64,000 nucleotides of DNA from DASQFI01 sp035633215 (GTDB lineage Bacteria > Acidobacteriota > Vicinamibacteria > Vicinamibacterales > SCN-69-37): the NCBI GenBank assembly GCA_035633215.1, contig DASQFI010000045.1, positions 124,001 to 188,000 on the forward strand, written 5' to 3'. A model generated the notes under the pieces. That model saw only the letters and a list, made by a program, of their open reading frames with translations. It did not search any database and had not been told where the DNA came from. Shown here in pieces: positions 1-8,707 of this stretch. Within the stretch, counting starts at the first letter, position 1; the number at the start of each line of letters is the position of its first letter. A program made the position numbers and the translations under genes.

Positions 1-465
1 ACCGGCCTCCGCGTCTCCGAGCTCGTCGGCCTGCGCGTGACCGACGTGCGCGTTGACGAGGGCTACGTGCAGTGTCTCGGCAAGGGGCGGAAGCAACGCA
101 TCGTCCCGATCGGCGACACCGCGGCCGACTGGGTCCGGAGGTACGTCGCCGAAGGACGGCCGGTCCTGACGAACCAGCGGCAGACGCCGTGGCTGTTCGT
201 GAACGCGCGCGGCGGCGCCCGCCTCTCGCGCAGCGGGTTTTGGAAACTGTTGAAGACGTACGGCGGCGAGGCCGGGCTGCGCGCGCATCTGAGTCCGCAC
301 GTGCTGCGTCACTCATTCGCAACACATCTCCTCGAGCGCGGCGCGGATCTCCGCGCGATCCAGGCGATGCTCGGACATGCAGACCTGTCGACGACGCAGA
401 TCTATACGCACGTGCTCGAGGCCCGGCTGCGGCAGGTCTACGACCAGTTCCATCCGCGGCATTAG
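1..465 (+). CDS. xerD: Tyrosine recombinase XerD-like, C-terminal part (5' end outside window)
   Basis: The open frame runs in from the window edge and keeps 154 residues of the catalytic domain. The first visible residues, TGLRVSEL, hold the first catalytic Arg. Lys28 in GKGRK is the beta-hairpin Lys. HVLRHSFATHLLERGADL and LGHADLSTTQIYTHV supply the HxxR box, the second His and the nucleophilic Tyr. All catalytic residues that should lie in this part are therefore present. XerC/XerD resolve chromosome dimers at dif. The ending IYTHV...LRQVYDQFHPR resembles XerD more than XerC, but the N-terminal half is needed to decide. A phage or integron integrase is less likely given the housekeeping neighbourhood. 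Confidence 0.9.
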   Translation, partial: TGLRVSELVGLRVTDVRVDEGYVQCLGKGRKQRIVPIGDTAADWVRRYVAEGRPVLTNQRQTPWLFVNARGGARLSRSGFWKLLKTYGGEAGLRAHLSPHVLRHSFATHLLERGADLRAIQAMLGHADLSTTQIYTHVLEARLRQVYDQFHPRH

Positions 466-484
466 CCGGCCCTGAAGGGCCGGC
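465..484. repeat. Perfect 8-bp-stem palindrome after xerD
   Basis: Arms GCCGGCCC (465-472) and GGGCCGGC (477-484) close a TGAA tetraloop immediately after the xerD stop, whose last base is the first base of the stem. No T-tract follows, so a classical intrinsic terminator is not well supported. A dispersed palindrome or a Rho-assisted 3' end is equally possible. Confidence 0.5.
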
Positions 485-601
485 CTACATGTCGTTGGGT
501 GCGCGACTTTTGTCCGAGAGTCGTCAGAATCCTGCCGTCCCATTGCCTCATTTGGAGCGCTCTGATACGGTTAGCTGTTCGAAAGTAGAGGAGTTTCCCC
601 C

Positions 602-1795
602 ATGGGCCGCACGGGCCGTCATTTGTTCACATCTGAATCCGTTACCGAAGGCCATCCCGACAAAATTGCCGATCAGATCTCCGACGGCGTCCTCGACGCG
701 ATCATCGCGCAGGATCCCGTCGCGCGCGTGGCGTGCGAGACGCTCGTCACGACCGGCCTCGCGCTCATCGCCGGCGAGATCACGACGAACTGCACGATCG
801 ACTATCAGAAAGTCGTGCGCGACGTCATTCGCGACGTCGGCTACACGCGCGCGAAATACGGCTTCGACCACGAGACGTGCGCGGTCCTCTCGGCCATCCA
901 CGAGCAGTCGCGCGACATCGGACAGGGCGTGGACACCGGCGGCGCCGGCGACCAGGGCCTCATGTTCGGCTACGCGTGCCGCGAAACGGCCGAGCTCATG
1001 CCGCTTCCGATCATGCTCGCGCACAAACTCGTGCGCGGACTGTCGGAGAGTCGCCGCAGCGGCGAGCTCGACTACCTCCGGCCGGACGGCAAGTCGCAGG
1101 TCACGGTCGAGTACCACGGCGATCGTCCCGTCCGGATCGACGCCGTCGTGCTGTCGACGCAGCACAGCGACCGCGTGACGCACGACACCATCACGCGCGA
1201 CCTCACCGAGAAGGTCGTCAAAAAGCTCGTGCCCGCCGAGATGATGGACAAGAACACGAAGATTTACGTCAACCCGACGGGAAGATTCGTCACCGGCGGT
1301 CCGCACGGCGATGCCGGTGTCACCGGACGCAAGATCATCGTGGACACCTACGGCGGCGCGGCCCCGCACGGCGGCGGCGCGTTCTCGGGCAAGGATCCCA
1401 CGAAGGTCGATCGATCCGCGTGCTACATGGCCCGCTACATCGCCAAGAACGTCGTCGCCGCAGGACTGGCCGATCGCGCGATGGTCCAGGTCGCCTACGC
1501 GATTGGCGTCGCCGATCCCGTGTCGATTCTCGTCGACACGTCCGGCACCGGCCGCGTGGCCGACGACGTGATCGTCGATCTGGTCCGCACGCACTTCGCG
1601 CTCACGCCGCGCGGCATCATCGACTCGCTGCAGCTCCGGCGGCCGATCTACCGGAAGACCGCCGCGTTCGGGCATTTCGGCCGGACCGAGCCGGAATTCA
1701 CGTGGGAGCGCACGGACAAGGCCGCGGCAATCGCCTCCGACGCGGGCCTCGGCGCTCGCGCCGAGGAACAGGCCGAAGGCGTCACGCGGCGCTAA
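602..1795 (+). CDS. metK: S-adenosylmethionine synthetase
   Basis: Makes S-adenosylmethionine from ATP and methionine in the cytoplasm. At 397 residues it has the usual family length. Family motifs are intact: SVTEGHPDKIADQISD near the N-terminus with the ATP-binding His, GAGDQGLMFGYA (P-loop-like), and GGGAFSGKDPTKVDRSACY in the C-terminal third. The ATG follows AGAGGAG by about 9 nt, which fixes the start. No SAM riboswitch fold was seen in the 137 bp upstream. A PHP-domain gene starts about 26 bp downstream on the same strand, so the two may be co-transcribed. Confidence 0.97.
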   Translation: MGRTGRHLFTSESVTEGHPDKIADQISDGVLDAIIAQDPVARVACETLVTTGLALIAGEITTNCTIDYQKVVRDVIRDVGYTRAKYGFDHETCAVLSAIHEQSRDIGQGVDTGGAGDQGLMFGYACRETAELMPLPIMLAHKLVRGLSESRRSGELDYLRPDGKSQVTVEYHGDRPVRIDAVVLSTQHSDRVTHDTITRDLTEKVVKKLVPAEMMDKNTKIYVNPTGRFVTGGPHGDAGVTGRKIIVDTYGGAAPHGGGAFSGKDPTKVDRSACYMARYIAKNVVAAGLADRAMVQVAYAIGVADPVSILVDTSGTGRVADDVIVDLVRTHFALTPRGIIDSLQLRRPIYRKTAAFGHFGRTEPEFTWERTDKAAAIASDAGLGARAEEQAEGVTRR

Positions 1796-1821
1796 CGCCG
1801 CACGTCCATCGACCGCGGGCG

Positions 1822-3510
1822 GTGCGGCGCCTTCTCCGAGCCCTCTACCTGACGACGGCGGCCTTTGCGGCCGCCGTCGCGTTTTACGTCGCCGCCACGC
1901 TCCCACCGGCCTCGCAAGCGCTGACGCCGGATCCTCCGCCGACGGTCGTCCTCGGCGGGTATCACATTCACAGCACGCGATCGGATGGATCGGGGACGGT
2001 CGACGAAATCGCGGCTGCGGCCGCGCGAGCCGGACTGCGCTACATCGTGCTCACGGATCACGGCGACGCCACACGCGCGCCCGATCCGCCGGCCTACCGG
2101 CACGGCGTGTTATGTCTCGATGCCGTCGAGATCAGCACGTTCGGCGGACACGTGGTGGCGATGAATCTGGGCACCGCGTCGCCGTATCCACTGGCGGGCG
2201 AGACCGCCGACGTGATCGAGGACATCCATCGACTTGGCGGCTGGGCGGTCGCGGCGCACCCGGATTCCCCCAAGCCGAAACTCCGCTGGACCGCCGGCAA
2301 CGCCCCCTACGACGCCATCGAATGGCTCAACGTGGACTCGGAGTGGCGGGACAACCGCGTCGGCGATCTGGCCGGCACGCTCGCGCGATCCTTCGTGCGG
2401 CCGGCCGAGGCGATCGTATCGCTCTTCGATCGGCCGGCGCGCACGCTCCAGCGCTGGGACGCCGCGATGGTGTCGCGGCCCGTGGTCTCGCTGGCCGCGG
2501 TGGACGCGCACGCACACGGGTTGATCGGCTGGAGCGACGTCGAGGAAACGCAGGGCCGGACGCTCTTCACGCGCCCCACGTACGAGCACCTCTTCCGCGC
2601 GCTCGCGCAGGCCGTGGTGCTCGACCAGCCGCTCTCGGGCGACGCGGCCTCGGACGCGAAACGCATCCTCGCCGCGCTCGCCGCCGGCCGCTCGTTCTCC
2701 CTCGTCCGCGGGCTCGCCACACCGGCGTCGCTCGAGTTCAGCGCACTGCAGAACGGCGTCGAGATCCCGATGGGGGCGCGCACGCTCGTCGTCGGCGCAC
2801 CAGGAACCATCCGCGCCTCCGTGCCGCAAGCCGCGACCGCCCGCGTGGAGCTCATCCACAACAACCGGCTGCTCGCCAGAGGGCAGGGGAGCGTGACGCA
2901 CTCAGGAGTCATCGCCGAGGGCGGCTACCGTGTCGAAGTGTTTTACGGCCAGGCGCCGGTGCCGTGGATCGTCTCGAATCCGATCTACGCCGGCCAGGTC
3001 ACCGCGCCGGTCGCGGCAGAACCCGCGCTGACCACGCACACGGTCAACGTGCCGCAACCGGGCAAGGGGTGGGACATCGAACACGATCCGGCATCGACGG
3101 GGAACTGGTCCATCGATCAGCACGCGATCAAGTTCGTCTACCGGCTGGGGAGCGGATCGCCGTCGGGTCAATTCGCGGCGCTCGCCACGTCAATCGGCGG
3201 CGGCATCGGAGTGGACCGGATCGAGTTCGTCGCGCATGCGAGCCCGCCCGCCCGCATTTCCGTGCAGGTGCGTTTGCCTGGTGGACCGGCCGGGAACCGC
3301 TGGCGTCGGTCGGTCTATCTCGACGAGACGCCGCGGACGTTCATCCTGCGGCTGCGAGACTTCGAGCTGGTCGACCGGCCGACCACGCTTCGGCCCAACG
3401 TCGCCCGCGTGCAAACGGTGCTCTTCGTCGTCGACACGCTCAACACCCCGCCGGGACGCGCGGGAAGCATCTGGGTCTTCGATGCGAAGGTGGGCGTCGG
3501 GGGGGAATGA
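1822..3510 (+). CDS. Membrane-anchored PHP-domain phosphoesterase-like protein
   Basis: A GTG start at 1822 gives 562 residues beginning with a single hydrophobic segment (about 3-25), so the protein is probably anchored in the membrane or exported. A PHP domain follows. GGYHIHSTRSDGSGT carries the first His pair and Asp, VLTDHGD the second metal site, DAVEIST the Glu, VAAHPDSP another His, and AAVDAHAH the late metal ligands. PHP proteins hydrolyse phosphate esters with a metal cluster, but the substrate cannot be predicted. The C-terminal 200 residues look like a beta-rich accessory region. No clear Shine-Dalgarno site precedes the GTG, so the start is tentative. The gene ends 30 bp from the convergent lpt gene. 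Confidence 0.8.
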   Translation: MRRLLRALYLTTAAFAAAVAFYVAATLPPASQALTPDPPPTVVLGGYHIHSTRSDGSGTVDEIAAAAARAGLRYIVLTDHGDATRAPDPPAYRHGVLCLDAVEISTFGGHVVAMNLGTASPYPLAGETADVIEDIHRLGGWAVAAHPDSPKPKLRWTAGNAPYDAIEWLNVDSEWRDNRVGDLAGTLARSFVRPAEAIVSLFDRPARTLQRWDAAMVSRPVVSLAAVDAHAHGLIGWSDVEETQGRTLFTRPTYEHLFRALAQAVVLDQPLSGDAASDAKRILAALAAGRSFSLVRGLATPASLEFSALQNGVEIPMGARTLVVGAPGTIRASVPQAATARVELIHNNRLLARGQGSVTHSGVIAEGGYRVEVFYGQAPVPWIVSNPIYAGQVTAPVAAEPALTTHTVNVPQPGKGWDIEHDPASTGNWSIDQHAIKFVYRLGSGSPSGQFAALATSIGGGIGVDRIEFVAHASPPARISVQVRLPGGPAGNRWRRSVYLDETPRTFILRLRDFELVDRPTTLRPNVARVQTVLFVVDTLNTPPGRAGSIWVFDAKVGVGGE

Positions 3511-3511
3511 A

Positions 3512-3526
3512 GGCTCAGAGGCTCAC
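3512..3526. repeat. Copy of the TGAGCCTC simple repeat
   Basis: On the minus strand this reads TGAGCCTCTGAGCCT, identical for 15 bases to the octamer array at 6514-6545. It lies in the 30-bp gap between the convergent PHP and LptFG genes. Confidence 0.5.
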
Positions 3527-3540
3527 CGGGCCGTGCCGAC

Positions 3541-5922
3541 CTATGTTCGGACAGTCAGCATCAGATACAGCGCCCCTGCCATGAACAGAATGTTCGGAGC
3601 CCACGCGGCGAGCGCCGCGGGCAGCACCGCCGTCGTGCCCACGGCCAGGAAGAACGCAGTCAAAAAGAAATAGCTGAACGCCAGCGCGATCGCGAGGCCG
3701 ATGCCGTAGAGCGCGCCTTTCCGGCCTGTCGAGACGCCGAAGGGCACCGCGAGGAATGTCATCACGAGCGTGACGAGGGGAAACGCGATCTTTCGGTGCA
3801 GGTTGACGCGCTGCTCGGCGAGGTTGACGCCGCTCGAGCTCATCCGCGAGATGTAGTCCCACAAATCGCCGACCGTCGTCAGCCGCGACTCAGCCTGTTG
3901 AATGTCCTGAAAGTGCGAGAGCTCCGGCAGACTGAGCGGCCGGGACGTGAAGCTCTCGCGCGACGACTCGGCGGTGGCTGGGAAGCGCTGGACCCAGCCG
4001 TCCTGGCCCTCCCAGACGCCGTTCTTGTTGATGGCACGGCGTGCGGAGGTGTGCCCGACGAGCCTGTAGGGACTTGTCGCGGTCTTGAACACCGAGAGTC
4101 CGGTGATCGTCTGCTTCTGCGGCTCGAAGAACTCGTAGTAGTAGATGACTCCGTGCTCGTCGGCGGTCCAGTTGCGGTTGCGGACGTCGAACGTTCGGGG
4201 CGGCCGGCCGCGAATCACGTCCTCGAGCGCGTCGGCCTTTCGATTCGCGTGCGCGAGCACACGTTCCTCGAGGGCGAACAGCAGTCCGCTGCCGACGAGC
4301 GCCAGCACGATGAGCGGCAGCGCGGTCCGATAGAGACTGACGCCGCACGCGCGCATCACGGTCAGCTCGCTCGTGCGCGTGAGCGCGCCAATCGTCCCGA
4401 GCACCGCGACGAGCGTCGCAATCGGCGTGATATCACCGATGATCCTCGGCGTCGAATACCAGAGATAGAGCGCGAGCATGCGGCCGTTTGCCTGGCCCTT
4501 GAACAGCTTCTCGGCCAGCTCGATGCACGTGCCGATGTAATACAGGCCCAGGAGCGCAGTGAACGCGAGCGCGACCATCCGCAGGTAACGTCCCCCCACA
4601 TACAGGTCCAACAGCCGCGGGCGGGGCAGTCCGAGATGCGGGAAGCGAATGACGACGACGACCCGTTCGGGTGGACGGCCGGTGACGGGGTCAGCCGGCC
4701 GCCGCCTGACGAGCGTCGACAGCCAGGCGGGGAGTCTGAGACCAAAGCCGGCGCTGCGGCTCCGCCATCTCACCAGCAGGACGCCAACAGGGATGAGCGC
4801 GAGGTTCGGCAGCCATCGTGCCCATTCGGCGGGCAGCATGCGGCCCTTGGCGCCGGCCTCGCCGAGCATGTGGAGGCCGTAATAGACGAAGACCACGGCC
4901 AGGCCGAGCGTCAGGCCGGCCAGCTTGCCCTCGCGCCGCGTGTGCAGTCCCAGGGAGAGCCCGAGCAATCCGAACGTCAGGCACGCCACCGGAAACGCGA
5001 ACATCTGGTGGAGGAACATGATCTCGTTGTGCGGCGACTCGCCCCGCTTGCGCTTGTCGGCGATGTCGGCCCGCAGCTGCGGGATGTGCTTTTCGGCCAA
5101 CCCGCGTGACAGCACGGACTCGCCGCTCCCGAATACGGACTCGGCGGGGATCGAAATCCGCAGTTCGTTCCGGCTCGCCGTGTCATAGACGCGCTGGTTG
5201 CTGCCCGGGACGTATTGCTGGGCGCTCGGAAAATAGAGATCCACCTCGCGGCGCTGCTGGTTCAGGACCAGCCGGGCGCGGTCGGCGGTGACGACCACGG
5301 GTTTGCCGTTGCGGTTGGTCGTGTCGGCCATGAAGACGCCTGACCAGCCGCCGCCTGGCAGGGTGTCCCACACGAACATCACCTTGCCAGGAAACCCTTC
5401 GTAGAAGACCCGGGGCTTGATATCGGCCTCGGACTTTTCGCCCATCAACTTGAACGTGATCTCGCGAAACGCCTGGTTCGCGTCGGCGATGAGCGACGTC
5501 ATGATGAACAAGTCAACGGCCGCGACGGCCGCGCACAGCACCAGGACCGGCCGGAGCAGCCGATGGGGGCTGACGCCACAGGCCAGGAGCGCGACCGACT
5601 CCCGGTCGGCCGACATCCGGCCGAGCCCGATTAATACTCCGGCCAGGATGGCGATCGGGATGGCCACCCCCAGGCCCTGCGGGACCAGGGTCAGCAGCAG
5701 GAACCCGACGGTCGGGATCGGGACGCCCTTGGCCAACAGAAGTTCGGCCTGCTCGAGCATCGGGCCCATCAGCAGAACGAACGTGCACACCGCCAGCGCC
5801 AGGAAGAACGGCGGCAGGATCTGGCGGATCAGATAGCGGTCAATCGTGCGCACGAATTGATGTGACGATAGCACGCGATCGGCGGCCGGCGGGGCGCGAT
5901 CCGGCGTCCGCAAAGCGTCCAC
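3541..5922 (-). CDS. Fused LptF-LptG lipopolysaccharide export permease
   Basis: A single 793-residue frame contains two consecutive LptF/LptG (YjgP/YjgQ) permeases. The first half starts VRTIDRYLIRQILPPF and includes the GRMSADRE coupling-helix region and a periplasmic beta-jellyroll (about 150-280). The second half begins near residue 440 with RYLRMVALAF and has TRTSELTVMRACGVSL, the equivalent coupling helix, then its own jellyroll and the final helices. With LptB it would form the LPS-extracting ABC transporter of the inner membrane; lptB and an LptC/LptA-like gene are at 25-28 kb. The GTG start at 5922 has AGGAAA 8 nt upstream. A second possible GTG at 5853 matches the usual LptF N-terminus. 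A gene fusion is clear because there is no stop or frameshift between the halves. Confidence 0.93.
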   Translation of the reverse strand: MDALRTPDRAPPAADRVLSSHQFVRTIDRYLIRQILPPFFLALAVCTFVLLMGPMLEQAELLLAKGVPIPTVGFLLLTLVPQGLGVAIPIAILAGVLIGLGRMSADRESVALLACGVSPHRLLRPVLVLCAAVAAVDLFIMTSLIADANQAFREITFKLMGEKSEADIKPRVFYEGFPGKVMFVWDTLPGGGWSGVFMADTTNRNGKPVVVTADRARLVLNQQRREVDLYFPSAQQYVPGSNQRVYDTASRNELRISIPAESVFGSGESVLSRGLAEKHIPQLRADIADKRKRGESPHNEIMFLHQMFAFPVACLTFGLLGLSLGLHTRREGKLAGLTLGLAVVFVYYGLHMLGEAGAKGRMLPAEWARWLPNLALIPVGVLLVRWRSRSAGFGLRLPAWLSTLVRRRPADPVTGRPPERVVVVIRFPHLGLPRPRLLDLYVGGRYLRMVALAFTALLGLYYIGTCIELAEKLFKGQANGRMLALYLWYSTPRIIGDITPIATLVAVLGTIGALTRTSELTVMRACGVSLYRTALPLIVLALVGSGLLFALEERVLAHANRKADALEDVIRGRPPRTFDVRNRNWTADEHGVIYYYEFFEPQKQTITGLSVFKTATSPYRLVGHTSARRAINKNGVWEGQDGWVQRFPATAESSRESFTSRPLSLPELSHFQDIQQAESRLTTVGDLWDYISRMSSSGVNLAEQRVNLHRKIAFPLVTLVMTFLAVPFGVSTGRKGALYGIGLAIALAFSYFFLTAFFLAVGTTAVLPAALAAWAPNILFMAGALYLMLTVRT

Positions 5923-6581
5923 AGGCGCATTTTCCTAGCCTGATCTGGAACGTCTGATAAGAGATGTTATGTCGACTTGTCGGTCCGGCTGGGCTGGGGA
6001 AGCTCCGGTGTGGGTCCGCGCCCAGTTACACGTCTCCCTGGTCTGGCAACCGGGTCTATGCGCCCCGCGCGGCTCCTCGATCGTGTGGCGCACCTACCGT
6101 GGGTCCAAAGGCCCAAGCCAAGGCCAACGCCCAACACCCCAAGCCAAGGCCCAACACCCCACGCCTTAAAACTCGAACGCCATTTCGGACCGGGCCTCCG
6201 ACGTATCCTGATGAAGCAGTCTGCATGGAGGATGAATAGATATACAGCCGGTCGTCCACGAAATCTCCCCAGACATCCCTGCGTCCCGTATACCCCTGAG
6301 CATTGGCGCTCAGATTAGGGTTCGCGCCCTCCTGTCCGACGTGGACAGCATTGTTGCGCGAATCGCATACCCCTGACTGATGCCGAAGGTCGAGGCCTCG
6401 CTGTTGACGCAATGGCGGTCGCGTCGCGCTCGGCTGAGGCTTGGGCCGTGTGGGTCTTGGAGGTTTGGCGGGTCCAGCACCGTCCCGTGCCGTTACTCGC
6501 TGACCACTGGGCGTGAGCCTCTGAGCCTCTGAGGCTTTGAGCCTTGGGCTGAGTCTCTGCCCCCGCCGGGGACGATCGCTG
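5923..6581. other. Gene-poor 660-bp intergenic stretch with short repeats
   Basis: No confidently coding frame was found between the divergent side of lptFG and the 3' end of parB. It holds an imperfect direct repeat, AAGCCAAGG..CCAACACCCC, at 6115-6140 and 6141-6160, and an octamer array at 6514-6545. A 118-codon minus-strand frame (6056-6412) has no recognisable domain, although its middle, around 6230-6400, has a less biased amino-acid mix than the usual antisense noise. That could be the remnant of a decayed gene, but this is speculative. Confidence 0.5.
6514..6545. repeat. Four tandem TGAGCCTC-type octamers
   Basis: Units are TGAGCCTC (6514-6521), TGAGCCTC (6522-6529), TGAGGCTT (6530-6537) and TGAGCCTT (6538-6545). 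The array lies 36 bp downstream of the parB stop and recurs in inverted orientation at 3512-3526. Confidence 0.7.
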
Positions 6582-7421
6582 TCAGTAGGCCTTGCGGAGA
6601 TCTGCGATGATGCCTTCGAGCGCCGCGATCACTTCGGTCCGGTCGACGTCGCTCTTCTTGAACTGGAGCCTGAGGCTGAAGGTCTTGGTGGGCGCGCGGT
6701 ACTGGAACACGTAGGCTTTCGGCCGCCCGAACTTCGGCCTCGCGACGGCGACCGTCTTGCGGGCCTGTTCGCGGGTGATCCCGCCGCCTTCCTGCGCCTG
6801 GCGAGTCAGTTGCTCGACGAGCGCGACCATTTTCTGAGGGTTCTGCTGCCTAACTACCTGTAAAAGCAATGACTTAGAAGAAATGTCGGCCAGCCGACAA
6901 ATATTCCTGACCTCGCCTGGCATTTCCGCCAGCGAGAGGGACTCGGTGATCGACGTGCGCGACTTCCCCAGCCGCTTCGCCAGGTCCTCGTGCGTGTACC
7001 CGCACCGATCCGCGAGGCTCGCCATAGCTTCGGCCTCTTCGAAGGGACCCAGGTCCTTGCGCTGGATGTTTTCGACGAGGGCGATCTCGATGATCTCGGT
7101 GTCGTCCACCTCGCGGATGACGACCGGCAGGTCTCGTAGCCCCAATTGGACGGCGGCCTGGTACCGGCGTTCGCCCGCGATGATCTGGTAGCGTTTCCCC
7201 CGCTGCCTGACGACCAGCGGCTCGATGACCCCCTTTTCGGCAATCGAGGCCATCAGCTCGGAAAGATCGCCCATGACCTGTCGCGGCTGCTCCGGATTCG
7301 GATCCACGCGGTCGATCGGGACGAGCCGGCCAATCGGGCTACCCGCCGAGTTCGCCAGTTCCTCGACGTAGTGCGAGTCGTGCCGCATCTTGAGTGTGAG
7401 TGGAAGCCCCCGCTTAGGCAC
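6582..7421 (-). CDS. parB: ParB-family chromosome partitioning protein
   Basis: This is a CTPase/DNA clamp that spreads from parS sites and works with ParA to segregate the origin. The 279-residue protein has the N-terminal ParB/Srx domain: DRVDPNPEQPRQ, then EKGVIEPLVVRQ, then the C-motif GERRYQAAVQLG and the ENIQRKDLGPFEEAEA box. An HTH follows at THEDLAKRLGKSRTSITESL. The C-terminal part, RLQFKKSDVDRTEVIAALEGI, is an unusual replacement for the normal dimerisation helices. The GTG start at 7421 overlaps the parA stop, indicating translational coupling. No parS match was noticed in the window. Confidence 0.93.
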   Translation of the reverse strand: MPKRGLPLTLKMRHDSHYVEELANSAGSPIGRLVPIDRVDPNPEQPRQVMGDLSELMASIAEKGVIEPLVVRQRGKRYQIIAGERRYQAAVQLGLRDLPVVIREVDDTEIIEIALVENIQRKDLGPFEEAEAMASLADRCGYTHEDLAKRLGKSRTSITESLSLAEMPGEVRNICRLADISSKSLLLQVVRQQNPQKMVALVEQLTRQAQEGGGITREQARKTVAVARPKFGRPKAYVFQYRAPTKTFSLRLQFKKSDVDRTEVIAALEGIIADLRKAY

Positions 7422-8169
7422 GATCCATAACCTCCTCGCACAGCCGGTAATACTCGGTCGCGCCAGATGAATCAGGCGCAAACCGGAAAATCGATTCCTT
7501 GTAGGCCGGGCTCTCCTCGAGCCGCACGCTCTTCGTGATGACCGTCCGGAATACCTTCTTGCCAAAGACTTTGTCGATTTGCGTCCGGATGTCCCGCGCC
7601 AGCGCCGTCCGCTTGTCGTGCATCGTGATGACGACGCCCAGAATGCGAAGCGTGGGGTTGGCGCGCGCCCGAACCTTTTCGATCGTCTCGAGCAAATCGT
7701 CCGTGCCTTCGAGTGCGAAATAAGAAGACTGAATCGGAATCAACAGATGGGTCGCCGCGACCAGGGCGTTCACCGTGAGCAGTCCGAGCGCCGGCGGGCA
7801 GTCGATCACCACGGCTTCGTACTGCTCGAGCACCGCACTCAACCGATCCTTGAGCCGGAAATGCGAGTCGAGTTCCCCGATCATCCGGCCCTCGAGTTTC
7901 GCCAGGGCGATCCGGGACGGAGCGACCCAGAGGTTCTGCTGCGTCGACTGCTTGATGACGTCCCCAAGCCCGAGCGAGCCGTCGACGAACACGTCATACA
8001 CCGAACGTTCAACACCGGAGATGTCCAGAAAAGACATCGTGCTGTTGGCTTGAGGGTCGAGATCGATCAGGAGGGTCTTCTTGTTCCGGATGGCGAGGGC
8101 AGCGGCGAGGTTAATCGCCGTCGTGGTCTTGCCAACGCCGCCTTTCTGGTTGGCGATTGCGATGATCAT
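7414..8169 (-). CDS. parA: ParA/Soj-family partitioning ATPase
   Basis: A deviant Walker ATPase that positions ParB-parS complexes on the nucleoid. MIIAIANQKGGVGKTTTAINL has the signature Lys and P-loop Lys, LIDLDPQANST is the switch I region, and VVIDCPPALGLLT is Walker B. The 251-residue length is typical of Soj. The ATG at 8169 is chosen because the P-loop normally lies about 10 residues from the start; an in-frame GTG at 8181 would add four residues. parB follows with an overlap. The location beside miaB/recN rather than gidA/gidB differs from the common chromosomal arrangement, but the protein type is chromosomal. Confidence 0.93.
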   Translation of the reverse strand: MIIAIANQKGGVGKTTTAINLAAALAIRNKKTLLIDLDPQANSTMSFLDISGVERSVYDVFVDGSLGLGDVIKQSTQQNLWVAPSRIALAKLEGRMIGELDSHFRLKDRLSAVLEQYEAVVIDCPPALGLLTVNALVAATHLLIPIQSSYFALEGTDDLLETIEKVRARANPTLRILGVVITMHDKRTALARDIRTQIDKVFGKKVFRTVITKSVRLEESPAYKESIFRFAPDSSGATEYYRLCEEVMDRA

Positions 8170-8221
8170 GAGCCGGATCACATTCTAGGGACCCGGCTTG
8201 GGGCCTGTCAAAGAAAAAGCG

Positions 8222-8704
8222 CTACATCTTGTAGCCTAAATCGTCCGGATCCAAGCTTTCGAGCCAGCGCTGCAGACGTTCTTGATCGGCCTGCTCGCTC
8301 GAGACGTCCACCGAGCGCGCCTGGTCGAGCACCTTCGTGTCCACGAACACCGGCGCTTTGGCCCGGATGGCGAGCGCGATCGCGTCGCTGGGCCGCGCGT
8401 CCAGGAACTGGACTTCCCCGCCGCGATGAAGCTCGAGGTACGCGTAGAACGTGTTCTCGCGAAGGTCCGCGATGACGACGCGCACGAGCGTCGCGCCGAG
8501 CTCGGCGACGAGGTTGCGCAGGAGGTCGTGCGTCATCGGCCGCGGCGGCGCGATGTTCTCGATCTGGAGCGCAATCGCATTGGCCTCGACGGGCCCGACC
8601 CAGATCGGCAGCACGCGCTGGTTCTCGGCGTCGCGCAGGATGACGATCGGCATGTTCGTCACCGGATCCACCATGAGGCCCTTGACCGACATCTCGACCA
8701 GCAT
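8222..8704 (-). CDS. Bifunctional nuclease family protein (DUF151)
   Basis: The 160-residue protein shows the DUF151/BFN pattern: VKGLMVDPVTNMPIVILRD near the N-terminus, LPIWVGPVEANAIALQIE, and RPSDAIALAIRAKAPVFV. Family members have been reported with DNase/RNase activity; the role in this organism is unknown. It starts 3 nt after the miaB stop and is followed by parA, so recN-miaB-bfn-parA-parB may be one transcription unit. The in-frame ATG five codons later is an alternative start. Confidence 0.9.
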   Translation of the reverse strand: MLVEMSVKGLMVDPVTNMPIVILRDAENQRVLPIWVGPVEANAIALQIENIAPPRPMTHDLLRNLVAELGATLVRVVIADLRENTFYAYLELHRGGEVQFLDARPSDAIALAIRAKAPVFVDTKVLDQARSVDVSSEQADQERLQRWLESLDPDDLGYKM

Positions 8705-8707
8705 GGC

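Noticed and set aside
466..601. SAM-responsive riboswitch before metK
   Set aside because: The 136-bp leader has a single GC-rich palindrome next to xerD and no pseudoknot-like or kink-turn arrangement typical of SAM riboswitches.
548..1906. 452-codon open frame antisense to metK
   Set aside because: It is the complementary shadow of a clear metK gene in GC-rich DNA, is Arg/Ala-rich, and has no recognisable motif.
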